DNA from: an uncultured Prevotella sp.
Lineage (GTDB): Bacteria > Bacteroidota > Bacteroidia > Bacteroidales > Bacteroidaceae
Assembly (NCBI GenBank): GCA_900541575.1
Contig: UQKO01000050.1
Coordinates: 1-20,568 of the forward strand
Length of the DNA: 20,568 bases
Reading direction: 5' to 3'
The position numbers and the translations under genes are program-made. Shown here one piece after another: positions 1-6,827 of the stretch (positions are counted from its first letter, which is position 1; the number at the start of each line of letters is the position of its first letter). The notes below the pieces were generated by a model that worked only from the letters and a program-made list of their open reading frames with translations, made no database searches and had not been told where the DNA came from.

Positions 1-50
1 ACAGGCCTGTGGTAGCTTTACCGCACGGCAGCGGTAGACGTAAAGATGAG

Positions 51-116
51 CATCTGTGAAAGGGAAAATGGGCATCTGTGAATGGTAAGACGGGAATCTG
101 TGGACGGGAAGACAAA
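51..116. repeat. Three tandem copies of a 22-bp unit
   Basis: Units begin at 51, 73 and 95. The core CATCTGTGAA is exact in the first two copies and becomes AATCTGTGGA in the third. Each core is followed by a purine-rich tail (GG.AA.A..GG). No spacer structure or palindrome suggests CRISPR. The perfect palindrome ACAGGCCTGT lies at 1-10. The stretch 1-281 holds no gene I can support; function unknown. Confidence 0.7.
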
Positions 117-281
117 TCACTTTCCTTATCAAACAACCAAAATATCCGCTAACCCAAAACTCGTAATAGCGGAATCAAATATAAGTTTGTCAAAGCCCAA
201 CAAAAGCTCAATAACTAACGATTATTGCTACTCCTTGGCAAAAAAGCACACAAGAAAGCCCCTCATTTCACCGAAAATGCG

Positions 282-289
282 TACATTTG
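282..289 (+). promoter_or_regulatory. Candidate Bacteroidetes -7 element upstream of the Nif3-family gene
   Basis: TACATTTG matches the TAnnTTTG consensus 40 bases upstream of the ATG at 330, leaving a short leader. No clear TTG/TTTG lies 19-21 bases further upstream, so the call rests on one half-site and on position. Confidence 0.4.
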
Positions 290-329
290 CACTCAAATAC
301 AACATACATCATCCTTTAAGTAAGATTTG

Positions 330-1118
330 ATGAAGATTAAGGAAGTCGCTGTGACCCTTGAACGGTTCGCGCCCCTGCCGCTGCAAGAAAGCTATGACAA
401 TGCTGGCTTGCAGATTGGATTAACAGAGGCCGAAGATGTGTCAGGGGTCTTATTGTGTCTTGACGTCACGGAAGAAGTGATTCTCGAAGCCGAGCAATTA
501 GGGTGTAACCTCATTGTAGCTCATCACCCACTATTGTTTCGTCCGCTTCGCCATATCACTCAAGATACACAAGTAGAACGCTGTGCAGTAATGGCCATTC
601 AAAAGAATATTGCCATCTATGCAGCCCATACCAACCTAGACAATGCACTAGGAGGTGTCAATTTTATGATATCCGAAAAGCTTGGACTGCAAGAAGTGCA
701 ATTCCTTCTGCCCTCCTCTAATGGTCAAGGCGGAAGCGGCATCATCGGCACACTGCCCCGCGCTATGAAGCAAACGGAGTTCATTCACCTTCTGAAACAG
801 ACATTTCAGGTAGAAAGCCTTCTGCACAATGACTTTCTGCGCAACAATGGAATGATTCAGCGAGTGGCACTGTGCGGAGGGGCTGGAGATTTCCTACTCA
901 ATACAGCCATTCACCAAGGCGCTGACGCTTTCCTTACTGGCGAAATGGGCTACCATTTCTACTTTGGACACGAAACCGACCTCTTCATCGGCGTAATGGG
1001 ACACTACCAAAGCGAACAATTTACCATCCAGCTGCTCCACCGCATCCTCCACGAAGCTCACCCCGAGCTACGATTGGTGGAAACTAGCATAAAGACCAAC
1101 CCTATAAGAATCAATTAA
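330..1118 (+). CDS. Nif3-like dinuclear metal center protein (YbgI/YqfO family)
   Basis: A 262-aa protein of the Nif3/YbgI family, which forms toroidal hexamers with a two-metal site; databases often label it 'GTP cyclohydrolase 1 type 2', but its cellular role is unsettled. The metal-binding pattern is visible: H65-H66 in VAHHPLLF, H100 and D104 in AAHTNLDNA, and H225 and E229 in GHYQSE near the C-terminus. The N-terminal MKIKEV...LQESYDNAGLQIG is typical. The length matches the short form; longer members carry an inserted PII-like domain that is absent here. A TTG at 327 is in frame just before the ATG, but ATG at 330 is preferred. It lies upstream of the zinc-ribbon gene in the same direction, a pairing I recall from other Bacteroidales and consistent with co-expression across the 168-bp gap. 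Confidence 0.93.
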   Translation: MKIKEVAVTLERFAPLPLQESYDNAGLQIGLTEAEDVSGVLLCLDVTEEVILEAEQLGCNLIVAHHPLLFRPLRHITQDTQVERCAVMAIQKNIAIYAAHTNLDNALGGVNFMISEKLGLQEVQFLLPSSNGQGGSGIIGTLPRAMKQTEFIHLLKQTFQVESLLHNDFLRNNGMIQRVALCGGAGDFLLNTAIHQGADAFLTGEMGYHFYFGHETDLFIGVMGHYQSEQFTIQLLHRILHEAHPELRLVETSIKTNPIRIN

Positions 1119-1286
1119 TACATGTGTGGGGGAATCGGAGTTGACGAGTGAAAGGTGAGTAAGCCTTTCTTTTCCGACACTCTAGAACGGATTTGGGACA
1201 ACTTACTTCCCATATTAGCACACTCTTCCCCCGTGAAAAAGCTTCCATGCGAACACTACCCCCACCCACACTAACTAAATACAATC

Positions 1287-2099
1287 ATGGCAAAAAAAGA
1301 CGTAGCGGACATGTCCGTTGAACAGAAGCTGAAGAATCTCTATCAGTTGCAAACCATGCTCTCTGAAATTGATCGTATCAAGATTCTCCGTGGTGAGCTA
1401 CCCTTGGAAGTTCAAGACCTAGAGGACGAGATCGAAGGTTTGACCCACCGTATCGGCAAGTACAATGAGGATGTAGAAAGCCTCAAAGCTGACATTGCTA
1501 CTAAACATGCTAAAATTAACGAAGCCCAGACTGCTATCGACCGCTACAAAGCTCAGCTCGACGATGTGAAAAACAATCGTGAGTACGATATGCTCTCAAA
1601 GGAAATCGAATTTCAAAGCCTCGAAGTAGAGCTTCAAAACAAGAAGATTGGCGAAGCTCAACGCTCTATCGAACAAAAGACAGCCGACATTGAGAAGGCG
1701 AAGAATCAACTTGGAGAGCGTCGTGCCGACCTCGACATGAAGAAATCGGAACTCGATGACATCACTGCCGAGACTAAGGCCGAAGAAGAAAAGCTCCGTG
1801 AAAAGGCGAAGAACCTTGAACAGAGCATTGAGCCCCGTCTGCTCGCTGCTTTCAAGCGTATCCGCAAGAACTCTCGCAATGGTCTGGGCATCGTCTACGT
1901 ACAACGTGATGCTTGCGGCGGTTGCTTCAACAAAATTCCGCCTCAGCGCCAGCTCGACATCCGTATGCGCAAGAAAATCATCGTATGCGAATATTGCGGC
2001 CGTATCATGATTGACCCCGAATTGGCAGGTGTAAAGATTGAGAAGCCCACAGAAGAGAAGCCTAAACGCCGTTCTCGTCGCACTGCTGCTGCGAAGTAA
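1287..2099 (+). CDS. Coiled-coil protein with C-terminal C4 zinc ribbon (CT398-like)
   Basis: A 270-aa protein. Residues about 12-185 are almost entirely charged heptad-like helix, predicted as a long coiled-coil hairpin. A C4 zinc ribbon follows, with C210-x2-C213 (ACGGCFN) and C234-x2-C237 (VCEYCGR). The tail from about 250 is Lys/Arg-rich (KPKRRSRR) and could contact nucleic acid or acidic partners. This architecture matches the zf-RING_7/CT398 family; Chlamydia CT398 has been linked to sigma-54 and secretion factors, but the general role is unknown. The start ATG at 1287 directly gives MAKKDVADMS. A strong hairpin 23 bases past the stop ends the transcript. Confidence 0.9.
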   Translation: MAKKDVADMSVEQKLKNLYQLQTMLSEIDRIKILRGELPLEVQDLEDEIEGLTHRIGKYNEDVESLKADIATKHAKINEAQTAIDRYKAQLDDVKNNREYDMLSKEIEFQSLEVELQNKKIGEAQRSIEQKTADIEKAKNQLGERRADLDMKKSELDDITAETKAEEEKLREKAKNLEQSIEPRLLAAFKRIRKNSRNGLGIVYVQRDACGGCFNKIPPQRQLDIRMRKKIIVCEYCGRIMIDPELAGVKIEKPTEEKPKRRSRRTAAAK

Positions 2100-2121
2100 A
2101 AATCGCATAGCACGTTTTCTT

Positions 2122-2176
2122 GAAGTCAGGACAAAAGAGTTTATTCCTTATGGAAGTGCTCTTTTGTCCTGTCTTC
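2122..2176. terminator. Strong bidirectional hairpin between convergent genes
   Basis: An 18-bp stem with one T-T mismatch pairs 2122-2139 with 2159-2176; the inner 13 bp (2127-2139 with 2159-2171) are perfect. The loop is 19 bases. T-rich sequence follows on the plus strand. It lies between the zinc-ribbon gene and the oppositely directed endonuclease III gene, so it could serve both. Confidence 0.8.
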
Positions 2177-2215
2177 TTTATTTGTGAGATAGAAGCGAAA
2201 TGTGACCTATAAATC

Positions 2216-2851
2216 TTACCCCATCGCGCTCTTACATATATCACGAAGACCACAATTGGCACATTTGGGTTTACGTGCCACACACGTGTAGCGGCCATGA
2301 AGGAGAAGCCAATAATGAGCAGAGGCCACGAGAGATTCTGGAATATACTTTTTGAGTTCCACTTCCACACTATAAGGAGTGGTACAACGCTGAGGTACAA
2401 GTCCGAGACGATGGCTCACACGAAACACATGCGTATCGACCGCCAAGGCAGCCTTGCCAAAGGCTACGGCTTGCACTACATTGGCCGTTTTTCTCCCTAC
2501 GCCAGGGAGTGTGGTAAGTTCTTCGAGCGTAGAAGGCACTTCGCAATGGAAATCGGTTACAAGCTTTTGAGCCAAGCCCACCAAATGCTTGGCCTTATTG
2601 TTGGGATAGCTCACAGATTTGATATAATCGTAAATCACATCGGGCGTAGTGGCAGCCATGGATTCGGGTGTGGGAAAGTCGGCAAACAGGTGCGGAGTGA
2701 CTTGATTGATTCGCTTATCTGTACACTGAGCAGAAAGCACCACTGCCACGAGAAGTTCAAAGGGAGTGGAGAAATGAAGCTCTGTCTCCGTGGCATCCAT
2801 GGTTTGCTGAAAATAGTTCAGCACGTATTCAAAGAGTTCTTTCTTACGCAT
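2216..2851 (-). CDS. nth: Endonuclease III (DNA glycosylase/AP lyase)
   Basis: A 211-aa base-excision repair enzyme that removes oxidised pyrimidines and cuts the abasic site. The helix-hairpin-helix LPGVGRKTANVV spans about 115-126 and carries the Schiff-base lysine K121; the catalytic aspartate is D139 in AVDTHVFRV. The [4Fe-4S] loop is intact: C190-x6-C197-x2-C200-x5-C206. The length is the usual one for Nth. An upstream in-frame TTG would add four residues (MKSI), but ATG at 2851 is the natural start. It begins 18 bases after the end of the crcB remnant on the same strand, so the two were probably co-transcribed before crcB decayed. Confidence 0.96.
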   Translation of the reverse strand: MRKKELFEYVLNYFQQTMDATETELHFSTPFELLVAVVLSAQCTDKRINQVTPHLFADFPTPESMAATTPDVIYDYIKSVSYPNNKAKHLVGLAQKLVTDFHCEVPSTLEELTTLPGVGRKTANVVQAVAFGKAALAVDTHVFRVSHRLGLVPQRCTTPYSVEVELKKYIPESLVASAHYWLLLHGRYTCVARKPKCANCGLRDICKSAMG

Positions 2852-2869
2852 AATAGATTTCAAGAAGCA

Positions 2870-3238
2870 TCAAAGATTCCTAGCCATTGCAAAGCCTACC
2901 ATCAGCATTATTAATCCTACTACAAGCGAGAGGAAAATGTAGGACAGAGCCATAAAGTAAAGACCTTGACGCAAGAACTGAAACGTTTCGTTGGAAAAGG
3001 TGGAAAAGGTGGTGAATCCTCCGCAAAACCCTGTAACTAGCAGCAAATAAACGATGCCCGCCTAACGACGTTCGAAGAATCCCGATAGAAGTCCGATGCA
3101 CAAGCAGCCTATCACATTGGCCGCTAGCGTGGCCCACGGGAAAGCCCTTCCACTGCTATGCAATAAGAAAGCTCCGATGGAATAGCGACATATGCTTCCT
3201 AGACCTCCTCCGAGGAATATACACAAGAGTTCACGCAT
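2870..3238 (-). pseudogene. crcB: Fluoride exporter CrcB, interrupted by an in-frame amber codon
   Basis: Reading leftward from ATG 3238 gives MRELLCIFLGGGLGSICRYS, the standard CrcB/Fluc opening, then ATLAANVIGC. A TAG at 3064-3062 (codon 59) stops the frame directly after GFFERR. The same frame then continues with VTGFCGGFTTFSTFSNE (about 68-84), the pore and sodium-site signature of Fluc channels, and two more hydrophobic segments, to a TGA at 2870. The total of 122 residues equals a normal CrcB, so only one codon is broken; a CAG-to-TAG change is the simplest route. CrcB dimers expel fluoride and need all four helices of each subunit. A mobile element sits 21 bp upstream of the start, so expression may be affected too. 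A sequencing error or readthrough cannot be excluded. Confidence 0.88.
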
Positions 3239-3259
3239 AACGTTTAGCTTATTAGATTA

Positions 3260-3585
3260 CTGAAGTTTCGGATTTAGCAAGGACGGGCTGAAAGCCCAAT
3301 GGTGCACATAGCCCAGGGCAAGCGAAGCGACACCCTGGGTCAAAGCACGTTCGTTAGTGACGCCCTGAAAGGGCAGAAGCTTTATATCTATTTCCAACAT
3401 TGAATGCTTTTGCCCTTACAGGGCGTAACAACACTATCCACGGGAAACCCAGGGCGTTGCCCTGGGCTATGCGCTTGTTGGGCTTTCAGCCCGTGCATTA
3501 TCGGCTGCGGCTCAGCAATTCAAGCAAGCTTGATTGCTGAGGTTTGCGATAATTCAGCCCGTTTGGAACTAAATCCGAAACTTTA
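3260..3585 (-). mobile_element. MITE-like hairpin-rich element, copy A, with 9-bp target duplication
   Basis: A 326-bp element with terminal inverted repeats AAGTTTCGGATTTAG (3263-3277) and its complement (3569-3583). It is flanked by perfect 9-bp direct repeats ATTAGATTA at 3251-3259 and 3586-3594, the mark of transposition. The interior is a series of short GC-rich hairpins, for example GGGCTGAAAGCCC and GCCCAGGGC...GCCCTGGG. It encodes no transposase, so it would have to be moved in trans. Copy B at 6063-6389 is the same element in the opposite orientation, differing at about three positions. I place copy A on the minus strand by comparison with copy B. Confidence 0.88.
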
Positions 3586-3596
3586 ATTAGATTATC

Positions 3597-3722
3597 TGTG
3601 GGCATCGTGATTGCATCAACGGCTTAGGAAACAATCTGTCTTGCCAAGGGCATTCTGGCTGATTGTTTCCCCATAAGAGTAATCTAACAACAACCGCTGA
3701 TGCGAGAGACGTGTTGCCCACA
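3597..3722 (-). other. Long imperfect hairpin between ribE and crcB
   Basis: Three inverted blocks nest in order: TGTGGGCA (3597-3604) with 3715-3722; CATCAACGG (3614-3622) with 3694-3702 (one G-T type mismatch); GGAAACAATC (3627-3636) with 3661-3670. One arm has about 23 extra bases. It lies 13 bp past the ribE stop and, before copy A inserted, directly upstream of crcB. It could be the ribE terminator, a structured leader for crcB or an old mobile element. I cannot match it to a known RNA family. Confidence 0.55.
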
Positions 3723-3734
3723 AAGTCCGTAATA

Positions 3735-4346
3735 TTACTTTTCATCCTTGAGTTGCGCCAAACGACTAATGTACTTCCCAATGATGTCGAATTCAAGATT
3801 CACCTTTGTACCCACCTTGATATCATGGAAATTCGTATTTTCAAAAGTATAGGGAATGATGCACACCTTGAAGGAATTTCGTTTTGACTCACACACGGTG
3901 AGACTCACGCCATTGACTGTAACAGAGCCTTTTTCCACGGTGAAATAGCCTTGACTTTCCATCTCGGGAGTAGATGTATACTGAAAGGTAAACTCTGTAC
4001 TGCCTTCGGCGTCCTTCACTTCTGTACAAGTGGCAGTAGTGTCCACATGGCCTTGCACGATATGGCCATCCAAACGGCCATTCATCATCATGGAACGCTC
4101 CACATTCACGCAATCGCCAGCCTGAATATTCCCCAAGTTGGAACGTTTAAGAGTTTCTTCCATAGCTGTGACCACATAGCAGTCGCCATCTATCTTTACT
4201 ACCGTGAGACACACACCATTGTGTGCTACACTTTGGTCAATCTTCAGTTCATGACCAAAAGGACACTCGAGGGTAAAATGTTTGTTTTCCTTATCTTGCT
4301 CCACGCTGATTACGCGAGCCATTGTTTCTACAATTCCTGAAAACAT
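3735..4346 (-). CDS. ribE: Riboflavin synthase, alpha subunit
   Basis: A 203-aa enzyme that converts two molecules of 6,7-dimethyl-8-ribityllumazine to riboflavin plus the pyrimidinedione, the last step of riboflavin synthesis. The opening MFSGIVE is diagnostic. The protein is two tandem lumazine-binding barrels: the first about 1-90 with NGVCLTVV, the second about 95-190 with MNGRLDGHIVQGHVD and VNGVSLTV. The length and the C-terminal helix (trimer contact) are normal. It follows the lipoprotein gene by 42 bp on the same strand. No FMN riboswitch is visible upstream and no other rib gene is nearby. Some annotations call this gene ribC. Confidence 0.96.
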   Translation of the reverse strand: MFSGIVETMARVISVEQDKENKHFTLECPFGHELKIDQSVAHNGVCLTVVKIDGDCYVVTAMEETLKRSNLGNIQAGDCVNVERSMMMNGRLDGHIVQGHVDTTATCTEVKDAEGSTEFTFQYTSTPEMESQGYFTVEKGSVTVNGVSLTVCESKRNSFKVCIIPYTFENTNFHDIKVGTKVNLEFDIIGKYISRLAQLKDEK

Positions 4347-4388
4347 ATTTGAATCTTTCGTTTTTATAAGTTTACTATTATCGCTGAC

Positions 4389-4826
4389 TTACTGGAAGAG
4401 TTTCTTGGCATCTATTGTGTCTCCTTTCACAATGATATGCCCATTCTTGATGGTGTAGTCTTTCAGCTTTTTATCTAGCTCCGTCAAGTTGATGAGCACC
4501 CCCACTGCTTGTCCGTGATCACGCGTGGTCAACGCATAACGTTCGCCATACTTGAGGGAACCATAGATTTTCCCATCTGTACCATCTTCAGCTGTTCGGC
4601 AGAGGTAGAGTGTGTCTCCCTTATCACTAATCATATTGAAAGTGCTCATACCAAAGTCCTCGCCCGATGTTCCATAAATGGTAGAATCAGGTTCTTCTTC
4701 AATAACAGCACTTTCGGCCGCTGAATCTTGAATGGGTGTCTGTGCAGACGGATTCTTCTTGCCTCCACATGAGAAACAAGTAAGCATCAGAAGGCAAAAA
4801 GCCGCAAGTAATGTTGTTGTCTTCAT
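4389..4826 (-). CDS. Small lipoprotein of unknown function
   Basis: A 145-aa protein beginning MKTTTLLAAFCLLMLTCFSC, a short signal peptide ending in a relaxed Bacteroidetes lipobox with the acylated cysteine at about residue 20, followed by GGKK. Residues about 28-50 are Ala/Glu/Asp-rich and look flexible. The folded part (about 55-145) contains GDTLYLC and YGERYALTTRDHG and ends in ...DTIDAKKLFQ. I do not recognise the family. A longer in-frame start at 4940 exists, but it would put the signal peptide in mid-protein, so ATG 4826 is chosen. It lies upstream of ribE on the same strand; nothing indicates a role in riboflavin synthesis. Confidence 0.8.
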   Translation of the reverse strand: MKTTTLLAAFCLLMLTCFSCGGKKNPSAQTPIQDSAAESAVIEEEPDSTIYGTSGEDFGMSTFNMISDKGDTLYLCRTAEDGTDGKIYGSLKYGERYALTTRDHGQAVGVLINLTELDKKLKDYTIKNGHIIVKGDTIDAKKLFQ

Positions 4827-4850
4827 AAGAGTAAATGCCTGTTTTGATTG

Positions 4851-4858
4851 CGAAGATA
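4851..4858 (-). promoter_or_regulatory. Weak candidate -7 element for the lipoprotein-ribE unit
   Basis: On the minus strand this reads TATCTTCG, one base from TAnnTTTG, 25 bases upstream of the lipoprotein ATG. No good -33 element is spaced correctly. A weak call based on position. Confidence 0.35.
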
Positions 4859-4961
4859 CAAAAAAGAAAGAACGTGTACCCGCGCTTAACTTTTTTTTAT
4901 AAGCCTGTACAATGCCCAACAAAAGTAGGATGTTCAGCACATGCTATATATAAAGAATTTG

Positions 4962-5077
4962 TACCTTTGCATAAAGTAAGCTACGGCTCAGCAATTTGAA
5001 AGCGAGCTTTCATTGCATTCGCACTTGCAATACCTTTGCATAAGGTAAGCTACGGCTCAGCAATTCGAAAGCAAGCT
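4962..5077 (+). repeat. 47-bp direct duplication carrying a promoter-like site, period 69
   Basis: Copies at 4962-5008 and 5031-5077 differ at 3 of 47 positions. Each starts with TACCTTTGCATAA and continues with GCTACGGCTCAGCAATT, a core resembling the internal GGCTGCGGCTCAGCAATT of the mobile elements at 3260 and 6063. The duplicated core may therefore be a fragment of that repeat family joined to a promoter. Confidence 0.85.
5008..5038 (+). promoter_or_regulatory. Candidate promoter for the membrane-protein gene (second copy of the duplication)
   Basis: TACCTTTG at 5031-5038 fits TAnnTTTG, and TTT at 5008-5010 lies exactly 20 bases upstream where the -33 element belongs. The first copy (TACCTTTG at 4962-4969) lacks a good -33 partner. 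Predicted transcript start about 5045, leaving a leader of about 100 bases before ATG 5147. Confidence 0.5.
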
Positions 5078-5146
5078 GAAGCAGAAGTAGTCTCACTGAA
5101 TCTAAATCTATAAACTCTTGATTGAGCATTTTTACACCTCCTCACA

Positions 5147-6049
5147 ATGGAAACAAATCTCACATTCTATAAAGATCGTAGCGTCAAGGCTTGCCTGTCC
5201 GACGCGTGGAAAATCATTGCGCTAAATTGGAAAGCATATTTTAAGCAACTTTTCCCCTACCTGCTCTTTGCAGGACTCACGGCAGCATTTCTCTTGGAAG
5301 TTGTGTTGCAATATGCGGGCGAACAGGCCATGCCCGCTTATCTTCTCTTCATGAGTGATGGAGATGCCGAAACTGCTCGTTGGGTAGCTTGCCCGTCGGC
5401 TATAACGACGATTTATATCGTACTCACTTGGGGGCTTTTCCTCTTCGGCGGATTGTGTTACAAAGCTAGACTCACGGATACGATGCACACCTTTGTACAA
5501 GAAGGAACGATCCTCAAGAAGAGTATAAGCGTGCAACTGGGAAAAACAGAGCGTGACTATATGAAACGTGCGTTTATCATAGCCACTTTATTTCTCATTG
5601 CTTTCGTTATCGTGGCAAGCATACTTGGATGGCTTGCTGTGAAATTCTCAAGATGGCTTTCCGTTACTATCTTACTTTGGGGACTATATATTCTACCGGC
5701 CTATAAACAAGCCGCCATACAATACACTCTCTTGGGTAAAGATTTGAAGAAAAGTGTTTTGAGCGGGCTCAAACATGCCTGGGGCATTCCTTTCATACTA
5801 CTGATTCTTTCAGGCATTTTGACGGCCATTGCCAATGCAGCAGCACTCATGCCCGTAGTTGTATATACGCTAAGTAAACTTGCAGCAGCACAATCTAACT
5901 GGGCTGGCGACGGATGGAACATGCCGGCTTATCTCACCATGGTGGGATTTCTTATCAACACGTTCTGCTTTGCTATCTCTTGTCTCATCAATTCTTATGT
6001 TTGGTGGACACTTTCCTTAAAAGAAGGAATGCGTGTTCCACACCCCTAG
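5147..6049 (+). CDS. Multi-pass inner-membrane protein, unknown function
   Basis: A 300-aa hydrophobic protein with about six predicted membrane segments (roughly 32-56, 85-105, 142-165, 168-185, 213-245 and 265-290) and a short soluble N-terminus (METNLTFYKDRSVKACLSDA). A charged loop at about 112-140 separates segments 2 and 3. No catalytic motif or transport signature is recognisable, and I cannot name the family. It stands alone on the plus strand between leftward genes, behind a duplicated promoter segment. A mobile element begins 13 bases after the stop with its target duplication at 6054-6062, so whatever lay downstream has been displaced. The start ATG fits the first membrane segment. 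Confidence 0.75.
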   Translation: METNLTFYKDRSVKACLSDAWKIIALNWKAYFKQLFPYLLFAGLTAAFLLEVVLQYAGEQAMPAYLLFMSDGDAETARWVACPSAITTIYIVLTWGLFLFGGLCYKARLTDTMHTFVQEGTILKKSISVQLGKTERDYMKRAFIIATLFLIAFVIVASILGWLAVKFSRWLSVTILLWGLYILPAYKQAAIQYTLLGKDLKKSVLSGLKHAWGIPFILLILSGILTAIANAAALMPVVVYTLSKLAAAQSNWAGDGWNMPAYLTMVGFLINTFCFAISCLINSYVWWTLSLKEGMRVPHP

Positions 6050-6062
6050 CCTATCATTTGAT

Positions 6063-6389
6063 TAAAGTTTCGGATTTAGTTCCAAACGGGCTGAATTATC
6101 GCAAACCTCAGCAATCAAGCTTGCTTGAATTGCTGAGCCGCAGCCGATAATGCACGGGCTGAAAGCCCAACAAGCGCATAGCCCAGGGCAACGCCCTGGG
6201 TTTCCCGTGGATAGTGTTGTTACGCCCTGTAAGGGCAAAAGCATTCAATGTTGGAAATTAGATATAAAGCTTCTGCCCTTTCAGGGCGTCACTAACGAAC
6301 GTGCTTTGCCCCAGGGTGTCGCTTCGCTTGCCCTGGGCTCTGTGCACCATTGGGCTTTCAGCCCGTCCTTGCTAAATCCGAAACTTCAG
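6063..6389 (+). mobile_element. MITE-like hairpin-rich element, copy B, with 9-bp target duplication
   Basis: A 327-bp element with the same terminal repeats as copy A (AAGTTTCGGATTTAG at 6065-6079; complement 6372-6386). It is flanked by a different perfect 9-bp duplication, TCATTTGAT, at 6054-6062 and 6390-6398. Against the reverse complement of copy A I count one single-base insertion and two substitutions. Two independent duplications with near-identical sequence mean recent, separate insertions. No protein-coding potential is credible; a 60-codon frame through it is an accident of the hairpins. Confidence 0.88.
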
Positions 6390-6445
6390 TCATTTGATAA
6401 TCGTGAATTTAAGAAAGTCTTCTTTTGGCATATTAAAGTAAAACA

Positions 6446-6823
6446 ATGTACGTCCCTAATCAAAGGAGAAGGGTGAAATGGACAGCAAGAGGAGACAAAC
6501 GATGTATTGATAGACAACAGAGAATATTATACACCTTATCATACAATCAAAAGATTATGGCACAGCTTTTTGATTGTTCAACAGACAATATCGGATTGCA
6601 TCTGAAGAACATCTTCAAGAGCGGAGAACTTGTTGAAGATTCAGTTACCGAGAAAAACTCGGCAACTGCTGCAGATGGCAAGAACTACATGACAAAGTTC
6701 TATAATCTTGACGCAATCATTTCTGTTGGTTATCGTGTCAACTCTATCCGTGCCACTCAATTCCGCCAGTGGTGTACCTATGTCATTCGCCAGTTCTGTC
6801 CGCTAAAACTCAAAAGAGCATAG
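6446..6823 (+). pseudogene. Remnant of a RhuM-family (virulence protein) gene
   Basis: A frame of 125 codons. From about residue 35 it reads IMAQLFDCSTDNIGLHLKNIF, then TAADGKNYMTKFYNLD, AIISVGYRVNSIRATQFRQW: the conserved N-terminal core of RhuM proteins (normally about 300-340 aa), a family often found on genomic islands. The usual beginning (a beta-rich segment with an E-x-VWL-like motif) is replaced by unrelated basic sequence, and the frame ends right after the RQW motif where about 200 residues should follow. Both ends are therefore lost. I see no continuation in the next 190 bases. It begins 47 bases after the target duplication of mobile copy B. Probably non-functional debris of a horizontally acquired gene. 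Confidence 0.75.
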
Positions 6824-6827
6824 AAAT

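Noticed and set aside
51..116. CRISPR array
   Set aside because: The units are contiguous with no unique spacers, the repeats decay within three copies, and no cas gene is present.
2062..2914. Long plus-strand open frame overlapping endonuclease III (2297-2914)
   Set aside because: It is the antisense shadow of nth, whose catalytic and iron-sulphur motifs are intact on the other strand.
3062..3064. Recoding of TAG to an amino acid in this organism
   Set aside because: The neighbouring genes give no support for recoding, and a single mutation or read error explains the crcB stop more simply.
3404..3586. 60-codon open frame inside the mobile element, repeated at 6062-6244
   Set aside because: It is identical in both copies because the DNA is, and it runs through back-to-back hairpins with repeated Gly/Pro/Cys patterns. 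Such frames are known artefacts of this kind of repeat.
3586..3735. Fluoride riboswitch upstream of crcB
   Set aside because: The region is structured, but I could not find the compact pseudoknot core with its conserved short GG...AUGG/CC segments, and it now lies behind a 326-bp insertion.
4347..4388. FMN riboswitch before ribE
   Set aside because: Only 42 bases separate ribE from the lipoprotein gene, too short for the roughly 140-base FMN aptamer.
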